Source: a virus
Direction: 5' to 3' (one strand)
IMG/VR virus record: IMGVR_UViG_3300007276_000003
Span: 1 to 61,021 of that record
DNA length: 61,021 nucleotides
A program made the position numbers and the translations under genes. Below, one piece after another: positions 9,401-17,295 of this stretch (within the stretch, counting starts at the first letter, position 1; each line of letters starts with the position of its first letter). The notes under the pieces are model-generated. The model did not search any database and was not told the DNA's origin. It was given only the letters and a program-made list of their open reading frames with translations.

Positions 9401-12106
9401 AACTACCTCACCATCTTGGAACTCATTAATTTTTTGTTCAGAAGTTTTATCTTGTTGTTGTTGCGTAGCAACTTCACCAACTAAAGATGATAACCTATCA
9501 TTAACTTTGTTTAATAACTCTTGCTTTGGTTTAGACAGTACATTGTCTTGAGTTTTAATTTCTGATTCAAGAGATTCTTTTTGAAAGATTAGTTGTAAAG
9601 CTTCTTTTCTTTGGTTAGTATTATATTCACTAGGTATTCTTGGTAGTATACCTTGTAATCTTTTTACTAAAGCTAATTCTTCTTGTGCTTCCCTTTTTGT
9701 TTTAGGGTCATTTGAATCAGCTATTTTTTGTTTGAGTTTGGTAACATACATCTTAGTGTAGTTCTCGTCTTTTGACATAGACTCAAACATTTCATATATC
9801 CTGTTGTCAAGCTTTTGTGCTTGTAATCCTGATACTGCATTGGCAACTGCACCCGGTGTACCTAATATGAAACCACCTACTGCCTCTTGCATACCTGCTC
9901 TGTTTACTTGAGCAATCCAATCCTGCCAAGTTTCAGGAGTTTGGAACATCTCCTTACCTTTGACATCATTGTAAATATCTTTTATAGTTATCTCTGCTGC
10001 TTCTTGTAATGCACCTGTTTCATATTCTGCCAAACCACCTGCACCAACAGTAAGCAATCCTCTTGCCATCATTGATTCTACATCTTGTCTGATAAATTCA
10101 CCAAATGATTTTGCAGTTGTATTTTTTGTAGACTTTTTTAATGCTCTACTAACTACGCTATTTAATAAACCCTTTTGACCAATTACGTTTCTAAAACCAA
10201 TTGCTTCTAGAGTACCTACTGCTACACCAATAGGAACGGCAACCATAGACTTTTCACTTTCAGTTACGTTATCGAAAGCTGCATTCTCTTCCATCTCCTC
10301 ATAAACGTGGTCTGTAACTTGTGCATACATCTGTGCAGTACGTTGTGCCCATCCTGCAGGACTAGAGCCACCTATCATAGCAGGTAGTGATTCTGTTAAT
10401 CCAAGTAATGCACCACCCCAAAATGATTCTTTTGCAGTATCACTCCATTGCTTAGTGGTATTGTCGCTACCTAATACTTCTCTCATCCCTCTACGACCTG
10501 CATCTAACATTCCTAATGTTACATCAGTTCCTTGAGCAGTTGCAGAGAATGGGTTTCTATATCTACCTTCTACTGCTTGGTCATAAGATTCAAATTCTTT
10601 GATTCCCTTACGAGCCAAGTCCATAACCTTTGCGTTTGCTTTATCAAACTCAGTTTCTTCAACTATAGGTATATTAAAAGCACTCGAACCTATTCTAGTA
10701 GCCATTGCTCCTTGTAGAATTTTTTCTCCAAGAAACTTCATATCGTTAGAATCACCACCAAGTTCTTCTATCAATTGTTCTTTACTTAGGTCATACACAC
10801 TTGGTAAAGTTTCTAGTGGTATCATTTTAGGTGTTCCTAACTCAGGGTCTAACACCTCTATCATACCATCTTTTACCCTACCTTCAGGATAAGTTTCTCT
10901 AAACTTACCCTCTTCAAATGAACCATTTTCTAATGCAACTCTAGCTATCTCTTCTTTATAATTCTTTTCACCCATACCTCTATTAGGTGTAAAGTAAGTA
11001 GCAGCATCAGTCATAGTATTCATTGCCGTAGTTCCAAATCTAGCAGCACCATCTAACAATGCATTAACAAATGCACCACCCGGTGCACCTTGTTCAGAAG
11101 CCATCTCATAATACTCACCTGCCATTTGGTCAAGCTTCTGTCCCTTTCTCTCAAAGTCTTTGTTTTGTTTTTTTAAATCTTCTAAAACTTTATTAGAAGC
11201 TTCTTTCGCTGAAACCCATTTGTCAAAGTTGGCTTTTAAAACAGGGTCAGCATTCAACTGTGCCTTAGTTACATTAGCAAAGTTTTTTTTGTATAGAAGG
11301 TCTAGTTTGTTTTTGTATAAAGCATACTGTTTTAAATTTGACTCAAACTCTTTTGATTCTTGATTAAAAGCTTTTACTGTATTAATAATCTGCTTTTCAT
11401 TATCTATCTTCCTTTTGTTTTCAATGATAGCAGTAGATTCGTCTATGATGACTTGGTTCTCTGCTTTATTTTCTCTTAGGAATTTTTGCAAAGCTTCAGC
11501 CTCACCTTTCTCTCCCCAAAAAGGGTCAAGGTTGGTATAGTGTTCGTTGCCATTTGCAGCCTTAACTTTCATACCATCACCTATCCCTGTTTCAGCAAAG
11601 GTGAATCCGTAATCATTAAATTGGTAGTTAAGTTTTGGAACTACATACTCTTCCTCATAATCTATAAGGTCTTTGTTAACACCTGCCATTGACTCTTCAA
11701 AAAAGTCAGCAGGTTGCTCGTCTAAAAGAGTACCATCATAAGGATTTTTTTCAACTATCGGAGTACCATCTTCCGATAAAGAGTCTGATTCGGGAGAAGG
11801 AGCAAAGGATTCCGGAGTATTCGGAAGTGCGAACTCTTCGGATACCAAACTTTCGGGTTCGTCTTTTTTTTTTACTTGCTCTACTGCTTCATCAACCAAC
11901 GTATCTCCACCTACGGCTCCACCAAAACCAACGAGAGTTTTGAATTGTTCCACATCTTTTGAGTAGCCATCACTTTGAGCAAGACCATACATAGTAGTTA
12001 ATGCCTTCTCATCTTCACTTAAAAGCTTTTTAAAATCATCAAATGTTTTACTATAGCCATCACCTTGTGCAAGTACATATAGTTGTTGTAATGCTTTTTC
12101 GTTCAT
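3407..12106 (-). CDS. Giant polyvalent virion/ejection protein
   Basis: A 2,899-residue protein. Residues 1-60 contain two copies of a short repeat (LYVLAQGDGYSK, then MYGLAQSDGYSK). Residues about 560-800 hold glycine/alanine-rich amphipathic helices. HEIFH at 1021-1025 gives a zinc-metallopeptidase-like site. VLDYGAGLGLGT from 1492 is motif I of a SAM methyltransferase. Residues 1740-2899 are long helices and coiled coil with hydrophobic segments near 2700-2750, then a phenylalanine/glycine-rich tail. Four (G/Q)(K/R)QQK motifs, ending at 1178, 1455, 1668 and 1739, separate the middle segments. This matches phage polyvalent proteins that enter the cell with the DNA and counter host defences. 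Last large gene of the virion block, next to internal proteins. Enzyme roles are inferred. Confidence 0.85.
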   Translation of the reverse strand: MNEKALQQLYVLAQGDGYSKTFDDFKKLLSEDEKALTTMYGLAQSDGYSKDVEQFKTLVGFGGAVGGDTLVDEAVEQVKKKDEPESLVSEEFALPNTPESFAPSPESDSLSEDGTPIVEKNPYDGTLLDEQPADFFEESMAGVNKDLIDYEEEYVVPKLNYQFNDYGFTFAETGIGDGMKVKAANGNEHYTNLDPFWGEKGEAEALQKFLRENKAENQVIIDESTAIIENKRKIDNEKQIINTVKAFNQESKEFESNLKQYALYKNKLDLLYKKNFANVTKAQLNADPVLKANFDKWVSAKEASNKVLEDLKKQNKDFERKGQKLDQMAGEYYEMASEQGAPGGAFVNALLDGAARFGTTAMNTMTDAATYFTPNRGMGEKNYKEEIARVALENGSFEEGKFRETYPEGRVKDGMIEVLDPELGTPKMIPLETLPSVYDLSKEQLIEELGGDSNDMKFLGEKILQGAMATRIGSSAFNIPIVEETEFDKANAKVMDLARKGIKEFESYDQAVEGRYRNPFSATAQGTDVTLGMLDAGRRGMREVLGSDNTTKQWSDTAKESFWGGALLGLTESLPAMIGGSSPAGWAQRTAQMYAQVTDHVYEEMEENAAFDNVTESEKSMVAVPIGVAVGTLEAIGFRNVIGQKGLLNSVVSRALKKSTKNTTAKSFGEFIRQDVESMMARGLLTVGAGGLAEYETGALQEAAEITIKDIYNDVKGKEMFQTPETWQDWIAQVNRAGMQEAVGGFILGTPGAVANAVSGLQAQKLDNRIYEMFESMSKDENYTKMYVTKLKQKIADSNDPKTKREAQEELALVKRLQGILPRIPSEYNTNQRKEALQLIFQKESLESEIKTQDNVLSKPKQELLNKVNDRLSSLVGEVATQQQQDKTSEQKINEFQDGEVVDNQSVNKPGNVTVEEQSDIDSFFNETEDSSEVKGQNIALNRSEDGSKNTNPFRSSVIKIADLGAKAISKVLPNVRIVMHETNEQYLKYAKLGDGRAEYNPDNTTIHINLSKATKTTVPHEIFHAVLMEKVKTDPAIARAAEQMVLSVQKVVPKDSALGKRIEAFAQGYEGEFQNEERLAELVGILSSEYRQLDKPSKNVIVEFLKSIARKFGIEIGNDFGAKDADVIDLLNVISRKTRKGEVIEESDIATLEELDNGTNPVGNPTTIVKPKGKQQKLNFKDSYPLSLITSANKIDIDALIDEIAENDQKVWFWVADQLGLDAEMDIDAGPSYALQQEGVAWASSFPVAKLEKNIKNSDYIFIISGSPTKSHLFNKKVYDAYTNKLGDYATFKKKALKTKPVKGVKDVLTEYDSWESIKEADGSVRKNFLIAHIAQEKTTNTEYHKLVKSLDGFIDPNSMRDGFYKENDFKQNDIMLVLKPTGVQEGSNHSTYSNNILGDVVGIPDTKIDAFELMPKEMRDSMEGRPRTTTSQKVAPYGSGVKKVTSRKQRQQKIDKALSKSSGTTQVATTTGSYVKAANIVNDLEIEGEVLDYGAGLGLGTDAMSQVLGTEVDSYELNPERWKGKTPVTYTKASDINKQYDAIVSLNVLNVVPKDVRDFIVEDIYENLKPGGVAVISSRGFKGDIANAKNFEKGPEDKSYIIKRKKGGEVVDVYQKGFDGNELVEYVQDLLGDKVNVYKKNTFGNRGIIVEKIDDTQSKPRGRQQKSVEQIAQYYGMNIYGFLPKQVDLYRLKKDLPPGIGVKQSRVDQYGRGGSYYLTNSRGYKINPYKNKGRQQKDIESYILEARRNNFRDDVIKDFLVRVKKFPAKLVNQLMALDVDLFDQMPKSFGNVKGGAQVGLALYQKVDAYRKKLQKSNNKRKNKLSEQQILDKTIEFLEQQKEYIAEADAKTKGISTQQAQMLSDLQSSIGIRPSQNLGTKIAQARLFLRQRRKGAKDLQKIKTEVRNFIRKSLPKELYRKGDVIKLIDKVNKATEKNIENILQEVTDFVIETNIKSLQKKIDGVLNGKYQAVENNRLKPKKIVDEVRKRIDKIKSNLVGPKATAEQIGEVNMKLLERFNELAQETQQTVEQREEMVDLQLAMQYNNAMLMENSNPNKVTELDGIYSTLEEMITFGRSLLQEELLRQHQYYNEQFEKGYEAITGDRVDMSDPDAKTNLNNRKKQRKADEKRKKATQNVVRRFFSNMFTKLGNYTFGSAEAMDGLMDRLDKLPGEMFGGRLNEMFTERVDESSRRFKMRMMEVESIIAGYLYETYGKKWKKVSRDNRMQQDLGIELHDGIMLEPISQDQIAYLYNMYKDPANRSSFANPEMWGVEVINKDDTAAEKKRKQKANEANAARVMKELEAKLDPKVKEVADWQVEVLYPALYEEYNKTYKKLYRTDLPWNKYYAGTIYRDGVPESEIEVINLLGQGNMYKTAVGAGATKVRQNSNLPIQAMNMMDVLNTYINDMEYFAAYGETIRDMDKFFTNRYVKGAITDIHGSEIYTFVKDMIQKVASQGQQSGIRAKIINGMNNVFILSRLALSPVITIKQLTSTFTYANDIGIKNWLLYAAKNKTQQLKVWKEVTENSVYMKDRNNQSIMRAIETYTDAKMKEFVPRPTKDWLVNFAMYTTKLGDRGAIMLGGLPNYSYYKAQALKQGKTEQEAIDIAIRKFERDTKRTQQSGDLQDKDYLQTGDPITRAMNMFLTTPKQYLRKEIIAVRNLYRAMSGQAYKGTFGENIRTFIMYHVFMPTLFQYVAMGLPGILRGWRDDDDEDLYRAGIIGNLNALFIIGEVVQTAADAFQDKPWAGSQAKTVGIIQIANGIAKDFMRAGKFKDEEKKAKAYRDAYLELATLTGLPMPTIAKFFDNYSKMGDEVDLGKMIMRLLNYSNYQIEGPKKKGSGKSEQTMDDFYKKIQKEKEKKAREDKKKAAGFNSSGGFNNAGFKNNSFDSKGFEGGFD

Positions 12107-12118
12107 CCTTAGTTCTAA

Positions 12119-14059
12119 TTAATATTCTGACATTCCACCACCACCTGTATTAGCTTTCCCTGATGCTTCAAAATTCTTAGCTGCATCTTCAGTTCCGTTG
12201 GATATAATCCAATCTCTCAATACTTGTGCATCAGCGTAGTCACTATTTGCACCATAGTTGGTATAGAAATTTTGCGTTGCTCCATTAGGTGCAGTAATTG
12301 TTACTTTGTTATATCCACTATTTGGAATTGTAACAGTAAATCCAAGTGCACCAAAGTCTGCTGAGAAGTCTGCAGCAAATTGGTCATCAGTCTTATTTGT
12401 TATATAATTACCTACAACTTTTTTACCTACATAAGTATTGGCTTTTTCCTGAGGAGTAAGTTTCTTATCAAGTTGTACTCCTGTTCCTGTTGGGTCAGTA
12501 TAATTCCAATCATCACCCATATTGCTATATCCACCTGCTGCATCCTCAATATCTCTAGGGTCAGTCACACCGTGAATTGCTACACCTGCTAATGCCCAAT
12601 CTTCTTGAGTAGGTTCAGTCCCTTTCTTAGCTATGAATATACCATTGTCCCCTGTTTTGTTTTTTCTATCATCAAGATAAATAACTTCAAGCCTTGAGTC
12701 ACCGTTACTATCAGTAATAAACTTCATATCCGTTATCCCCTTAGCCTCAGTTGCAGGGTCTTTAAGTATAGCATCTAGTATGTTTTCTCTTTGACCTGCA
12801 TCAGTTTCTTTAAATACATTCATCCATTGAGTTACTGCTGATTTTTCATCTTTGTCTTTATCACCTCTGTTATAAACATATTCAGGTGCATACCCATCTC
12901 TTTTACCTTCTTTCTCTCTAAATACTGCTTCTTGTTTCTCAGTATAATTTAAACCTATATCTATCTGTGATTCAAATGCTCTTTCAGCAACTGCTAGTTG
13001 GTCATCTGTTAATTTAAACTTGGGATTACCATTTTCAGTTGTTACTAAAATAACTTTTGCTTTTTCTTCTTCAGACAAAGCATCATAGTCTGCTTGAGTC
13101 TTACCTTCAGCATCTCCAAGAATATAAGTACTATATCCACCAACGTGGTCAAACAACATTGAAGCTGCATTACTTCCACTTGCTTCAGGAGATAGTTGAG
13201 ATTTTACATAGTTCATTTGTGCCTCTCTATATAGGCTAAGAGTTTTTAAATCAGCAACCTCAACACCTGTTAAAGTTGACATTTGTGCTAGTTGGTCATC
13301 TGTTAGTTCTGACATAGAACCACCCGGTCTTAATTTTTGTGTTACATCACTAATAGTAATTAATACATCAGCAGTTAATTTATTTCCTACATCTTCAAAT
13401 GCTGCTCTCTCATCTTTACCTAATGACTTTAACCACTTGTCAGATGCACCCATCATATCAAATTCCCTAGTGTCTGACTTTAATCTTTTTTGTAATGCAA
13501 ATGCAGTAGTTGAACTTTTTAATTTACCGTCTGCATCCATAACTCCAATACCCATCATCCCTGTATCAGGATTTATAGTTACTTCGTGGTTTGCTAAGTT
13601 ACCTAATCCCTCAATAGAAGCCATAAGTTCTGCTTCTAGTCCTGACAATCTTTCACCCGGAGGTGTGCCGTCTGCCATAAGTTCCATTTTTCTTTGGTAC
13701 TCATCTTGATAACCTTGTGCTAAACCATATAGTTGGTCTGTTCCGTCAACAAGATTTTGTTGCATTATGGTATATCTTTTAGGGTCAAGCTGACCTGACT
13801 TCAATAAAGTCAATTGCATTAATGCTTGTTTCTGTAGTTTATCTGCACCATCTAACGCAAATGTATTAGCTAAACCAAAGTCACCTTGAGGTGTATTATT
13901 TAATACTTCTTGGTATGCTCTAGATGCTTCATCTATTGCCTTCTTTTTTTCACCTCTTACTCGTACCTCTTCCTGCAAAACATTAGAAAAATTCTTTCCA
14001 ACTTCTGCCCAATTTATTTGGTCTTCTACTTTTCTTTCAACGTATTTATATGCAGTCAT
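12119..14059 (-). CDS. Internal virion protein
   Basis: A 646-residue, mostly helical, acidic protein between the giant protein and a gp14-like protein. The N-terminus contains a short coiled coil; the C-terminus is glycine-rich (NTGGGGMSEY). No enzymatic motif was seen. Its position matches the internal core proteins of T7-like phages, which are ejected and form a conduit through the envelope; this role is inferred from context only. Confidence 0.65.
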   Translation of the reverse strand: MTAYKYVERKVEDQINWAEVGKNFSNVLQEEVRVRGEKKKAIDEASRAYQEVLNNTPQGDFGLANTFALDGADKLQKQALMQLTLLKSGQLDPKRYTIMQQNLVDGTDQLYGLAQGYQDEYQRKMELMADGTPPGERLSGLEAELMASIEGLGNLANHEVTINPDTGMMGIGVMDADGKLKSSTTAFALQKRLKSDTREFDMMGASDKWLKSLGKDERAAFEDVGNKLTADVLITISDVTQKLRPGGSMSELTDDQLAQMSTLTGVEVADLKTLSLYREAQMNYVKSQLSPEASGSNAASMLFDHVGGYSTYILGDAEGKTQADYDALSEEEKAKVILVTTENGNPKFKLTDDQLAVAERAFESQIDIGLNYTEKQEAVFREKEGKRDGYAPEYVYNRGDKDKDEKSAVTQWMNVFKETDAGQRENILDAILKDPATEAKGITDMKFITDSNGDSRLEVIYLDDRKNKTGDNGIFIAKKGTEPTQEDWALAGVAIHGVTDPRDIEDAAGGYSNMGDDWNYTDPTGTGVQLDKKLTPQEKANTYVGKKVVGNYITNKTDDQFAADFSADFGALGFTVTIPNSGYNKVTITAPNGATQNFYTNYGANSDYADAQVLRDWIISNGTEDAAKNFEASGKANTGGGGMSEY

Positions 14060-14062
14060 CTA

Positions 14063-14851
14063 TTATTGATTTAAGATATTAAAGGGGTCGTTATATTGGT
14101 TTACATAACTATCACTTTGAAACAACATTGATTCCTGTCCCGGAGTCATTCCTCTTTTAAACTGCCTGAACTGCTTATTGGTTAAATTATTTAGGTCGCT
14201 AAAATTTGTTAGGTTACCTAAAGAACCATCACCTTTTTGGTTAAATGTAGCTATGTCTAAACCTGTAACTCCACCTGCTGCAGATTTTTGAGCAGCAGTT
14301 CTTTGTGGAAATAATGGAGCCAATTGAATTGCTGATTGTGCTGCAGCTACTGTAGATTGAATACCTTGTTGTTTTGCTGCCTCTGCTCTAGCTTGTGCAT
14401 CTGCTGCTTTTTGCTGATTACCTGCAACCTCTTCTAGGTCTAAAGCCACATCTAAATCTCTTAGTCTTCCTTCTTCTTCTAATACTGCATTTTCAATATT
14501 AGTTAATTCATCAGCCATAGCAGTTCTTACTCCTGCTTGTCCTTGTTGTTGTGCAGCATATACTCTACCTGCAGTTGCTGCAGAACCTCTTTCGCTTTCA
14601 ATACCTGCCTCTGTTGCTTGTGCACCTGCACTAAGTAATGCTTCTCTTTCTAAATCGTAAGCTTCTTTTTTTACAGACATTTGTTCTGCAAAGTTTACGT
14701 CTAATTTTTTTCTAGCCTGAGCCATTGCCTTGGCTGCATCTTGTTCAGCTTGTGCTTGAAGTTTTCTTTGTTTTGAGGCTTGAGAAAAAGATGCACCTGC
14801 ACTAACTCCTGCGATAACTAAACCCCCTATTGCTGCCGTTGCTACTGCCAT
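14063..14851 (-). CDS. Internal virion protein, T7 gp14-like
   Basis: A 262-residue protein with a hydrophobic, alanine/glycine-rich N-terminus (residues 2-22), then a long alanine/glutamine/glutamate-rich helical region with heptad character to about residue 170. Size, N-terminal segment and position between tail and larger core proteins match T7 gp14-type proteins that insert in the outer membrane during DNA delivery. It is separated by three bases from the downstream gene and by one from the GNAT-like gene. Confidence 0.65.
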   Translation of the reverse strand: MAVATAAIGGLVIAGVSAGASFSQASKQRKLQAQAEQDAAKAMAQARKKLDVNFAEQMSVKKEAYDLEREALLSAGAQATEAGIESERGSAATAGRVYAAQQQGQAGVRTAMADELTNIENAVLEEEGRLRDLDVALDLEEVAGNQQKAADAQARAEAAKQQGIQSTVAAAQSAIQLAPLFPQRTAAQKSAAGGVTGLDIATFNQKGDGSLGNLTNFSDLNNLTNKQFRQFKRGMTPGQESMLFQSDSYVNQYNDPFNILNQ

Positions 14852-14852
14852 A

Positions 14853-15266
14853 TTATAATATTTTTATCATTTCTTGTGTATATGAATCTGCCTTTTGATA
14901 GCCTAATGTTTCATATGTATCTTGTAGTGCTTTATGTTTAATCAAAGCATAACAATATTTAGCATCTAAATTCTTACACAAATTAGTTAATGTTTCAATT
15001 AACAACCCTATAGCATTAGTTCTGTGAGGTTTTTTTCTGTATTCTTTATTAGATACAATCCAATCTACCCAAGCCACCTTAGAGTTAGTCATATAAACAA
15101 ATCCTGCACATATTGGTGTGCCGTCTTCATCTAGTACCATCATACCACCTTTGCCATTGTCAGGAAGGAAATCTCTTGTTGGTGCTTTCCACCCCCAATC
15201 TTTCCACCATTTTACAAGGTAGGTATTATAATCGTCTAATTCAAGTGGTCTAACGTCAAAAGTCAT
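14853..15266 (-). CDS. GNAT-family acetyltransferase-like protein
   Basis: A 137-residue protein with GNAT order: N-terminal strand MTFDVRPLEL, a central hairpin ending in DWIVSNKEYRKK (the beta4 strand and start of the CoA-binding loop), a helix, and a C-terminal LGYQ with a final strand, typical of GNAT proteins. The usual Q/RxxGxG/A pyrophosphate loop is not clear, so catalysis is uncertain. Similar proteins occur in structural modules of other podoviruses. A late-type promoter box lies just upstream. Confidence 0.6.
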   Translation of the reverse strand: MTFDVRPLELDDYNTYLVKWWKDWGWKAPTRDFLPDNGKGGMMVLDEDGTPICAGFVYMTNSKVAWVDWIVSNKEYRKKPHRTNAIGLLIETLTNLCKNLDAKYCYALIKHKALQDTYETLGYQKADSYTQEMIKIL

Positions 15267-15275
15267 TATACTTCA

Positions 15276-15283
15276 CAAAGATA
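15276..15283 (-). promoter_or_regulatory. Late-type -7 box (TATCTTTG)
   Basis: Read leftward this gives TATCTTTG ending 9 bases before the ATG of the GNAT-like gene, so a transcript would have almost no leader. There is no TTTG 19-21 bases further upstream, unlike the early promoters. Confidence 0.4.
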
Positions 15284-15289
15284 CTAAAA

Positions 15290-16111
15290 TTAAGGGAATG
15301 ATTTCATTACTTCACTTTCAACTGCAAACAGTTCTACTTTACTAGTATTGTTATTGATTAAGCTAAATACTGCATAATGTCCCAATATTCCGTGAGATTC
15401 TGCAACCGAACTTTTTATGTATAAAATATATTCTGTTTGTGTTGGTGGAACTTGAGCACCACCTATAAGAGTATTTACTATAATTTCATTAACACCATTA
15501 GGCAAATCAATATTTACAGATACAATTTGACCCATTAATTGTGGTGTAGTTCCAAAGTAAAGCATATCACCTATACTTATAATACTACCAATAGATACAC
15601 TAGTAGAAAATCTAACTAAATTTTGTCCTGCTTGTGGTGTATCAATAAGAATGTTTGAACTTGTAGCAATGCCATTTAATGAACGTAATGCATATTGATT
15701 TGCATTTGCAGGACTAGCAAGTGTTTGACCGGAGTTTCTTATAAAAGCAAAATAAGCTTGTTCTTTTTTCTCATAATAATCTGCATCTATAAACCCTGTG
15801 TCTTGTAAATCACTTTTAACTGTAGTTGTCCAAGAATCATCTCCTTCAAGATTCATAGTTTTAAATAATTTATTTTCTAAAGGTTGCTCATTAAAAACAG
15901 ACTCAACCTTAGAAGGATAATTAACACCATAGTATTGGTTTCTAGTTTCGTTAGTATTGTGACGAAAAACATTACCCCCTTTGAACGTATAAAAATAATT
16001 GTTCATACCTATCATCCAATCAGGATTATAGGAATAAAAAGATGGAAATCCTTTTACACCACTATCATAACTTAGTGTATAATTTACATTTTTATCTACT
16101 TGATTACTCAT
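15290..16111 (-). CDS. Structural protein, probable tail component
   Basis: A 273-residue protein rich in beta-strand, asparagine and aromatic residues. No family is recognised. It lies between the tail nozzle/appendage genes and the internal virion proteins, and is followed by the GNAT-like gene. It is probably a tail or appendage subunit. Confidence 0.55.
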   Translation of the reverse strand: MSNQVDKNVNYTLSYDSGVKGFPSFYSYNPDWMIGMNNYFYTFKGGNVFRHNTNETRNQYYGVNYPSKVESVFNEQPLENKLFKTMNLEGDDSWTTTVKSDLQDTGFIDADYYEKKEQAYFAFIRNSGQTLASPANANQYALRSLNGIATSSNILIDTPQAGQNLVRFSTSVSIGSIISIGDMLYFGTTPQLMGQIVSVNIDLPNGVNEIIVNTLIGGAQVPPTQTEYILYIKSSVAESHGILGHYAVFSLINNNTSKVELFAVESEVMKSFP

Positions 16112-16123
16112 ATATTATTTTTT

Positions 16124-17284
16124 TTATGGACAATGAACTGTATCAGCACAATCATAATCTATAAATCCTTCTTGTACTGCATTTGTATATGTTCCTGAAC
16201 CCATATTAGTTATAGTTCCACAATAAACTTGTGCTTCTATTTGGAATGTAGTTTGGTTAATTCTTTTGTATTGAATTACTTCTCCTACACTATTTGTACC
16301 AAATCTATCATTAAATGTATATAGATTTTGATTAGTACAGTCTTGTACCGTAATATGATTACAACTATTTTGTTTGTTTATTACTACACCTCTAGGACCT
16401 ACCTCGTATGTGTATCCAAAAGGAGAACCATACCATCCTGCAGTAGCAGGTGTTGCACCATCGTGGTCTACAAATATATAGTCATTGATTCTAATATCAT
16501 TCTGTGCAGTTCCTGCAACAGGAACGTGATGAATAGCAGAGTTTAATTGTGCCGTACAAGCAGCCGAACTACTACTTTGAGGTGAAGTAGAAATTATTTG
16601 GTTTAAAGCAGTAGGGCATTGAACATTAAAGTTCCAAGCCGTACTATTACAAGGTCCAATAAAAGTAAAGTTTACTATGGCAGGACTTGCATTTGGTTTA
16701 GGAATAACCATAACACAATCACCCGGCTGACCGGCAGTCAACTGAGATTGACCTGATTGTATTTGAATAGTAGTAGGCTGATTAGTATTTACAAATTGAT
16801 TACCTATATATTGAAATACAGGTAAGTTAGGATATGTACCACCACCTGCAGTTCCACAATCTGAACCTGTAGAACCTATATAAGTAGGAACTCCCGGAAT
16901 TGTACTTTCAAGTAAACCAAACTGAGGAGAACTAACTGTGTTATAAACCACTCCATCATAAATTGCCATTATACCATCAGGTACACCTATAGGGTCAAAC
17001 TCAATAATTATAGCACCTGTATCGGCTGCAGTACCACCTACATCCATATCTAATTGATAAACACCCTGTGCTCCGTTCCCATTAATCTGTGTTCCACAAG
17101 GTGTTGCACAACTAGGACACGGTTGAGGAGGGAGTAGGTAACAATTAGAACCATTAAAAACTTGCTCTCTTGAGGTTATTCCATCGGAATAAAACCCTGC
17201 AGTTGCACAAATAGTTAAAGCAGCATCATCATATACTGCAGTTGCATTATTTAAAGTTGTTCCGTCTATATAAAAATTACTCAT
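16124..17284 (-). CDS. Structural protein, cysteine-containing appendage
   Basis: A 386-residue protein rich in glycine, threonine, asparagine and beta-strand. It has paired cysteines near residues 56-65 (PQPCPSCATPC) and many more spread along the chain, ending in CADTVHCP. Such cysteine content is unusual for a phage tail protein and suggests metal binding or disulphide cross-links outside the cell. It lies directly after the nozzle gene. Host-recognition role is inferred. Confidence 0.55.
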   Translation of the reverse strand: MSNFYIDGTTLNNATAVYDDAALTICATAGFYSDGITSREQVFNGSNCYLLPPQPCPSCATPCGTQINGNGAQGVYQLDMDVGGTAADTGAIIIEFDPIGVPDGIMAIYDGVVYNTVSSPQFGLLESTIPGVPTYIGSTGSDCGTAGGGTYPNLPVFQYIGNQFVNTNQPTTIQIQSGQSQLTAGQPGDCVMVIPKPNASPAIVNFTFIGPCNSTAWNFNVQCPTALNQIISTSPQSSSSAACTAQLNSAIHHVPVAGTAQNDIRINDYIFVDHDGATPATAGWYGSPFGYTYEVGPRGVVINKQNSCNHITVQDCTNQNLYTFNDRFGTNSVGEVIQYKRINQTTFQIEAQVYCGTITNMGSGTYTNAVQEGFIDYDCADTVHCP

Positions 17285-17295
17285 AATATTTAATT

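Noticed and set aside
15290-17284. Diversity-generating retroelement target near the appendage genes
   Set aside because: No reverse transcriptase and no template repeat were found.
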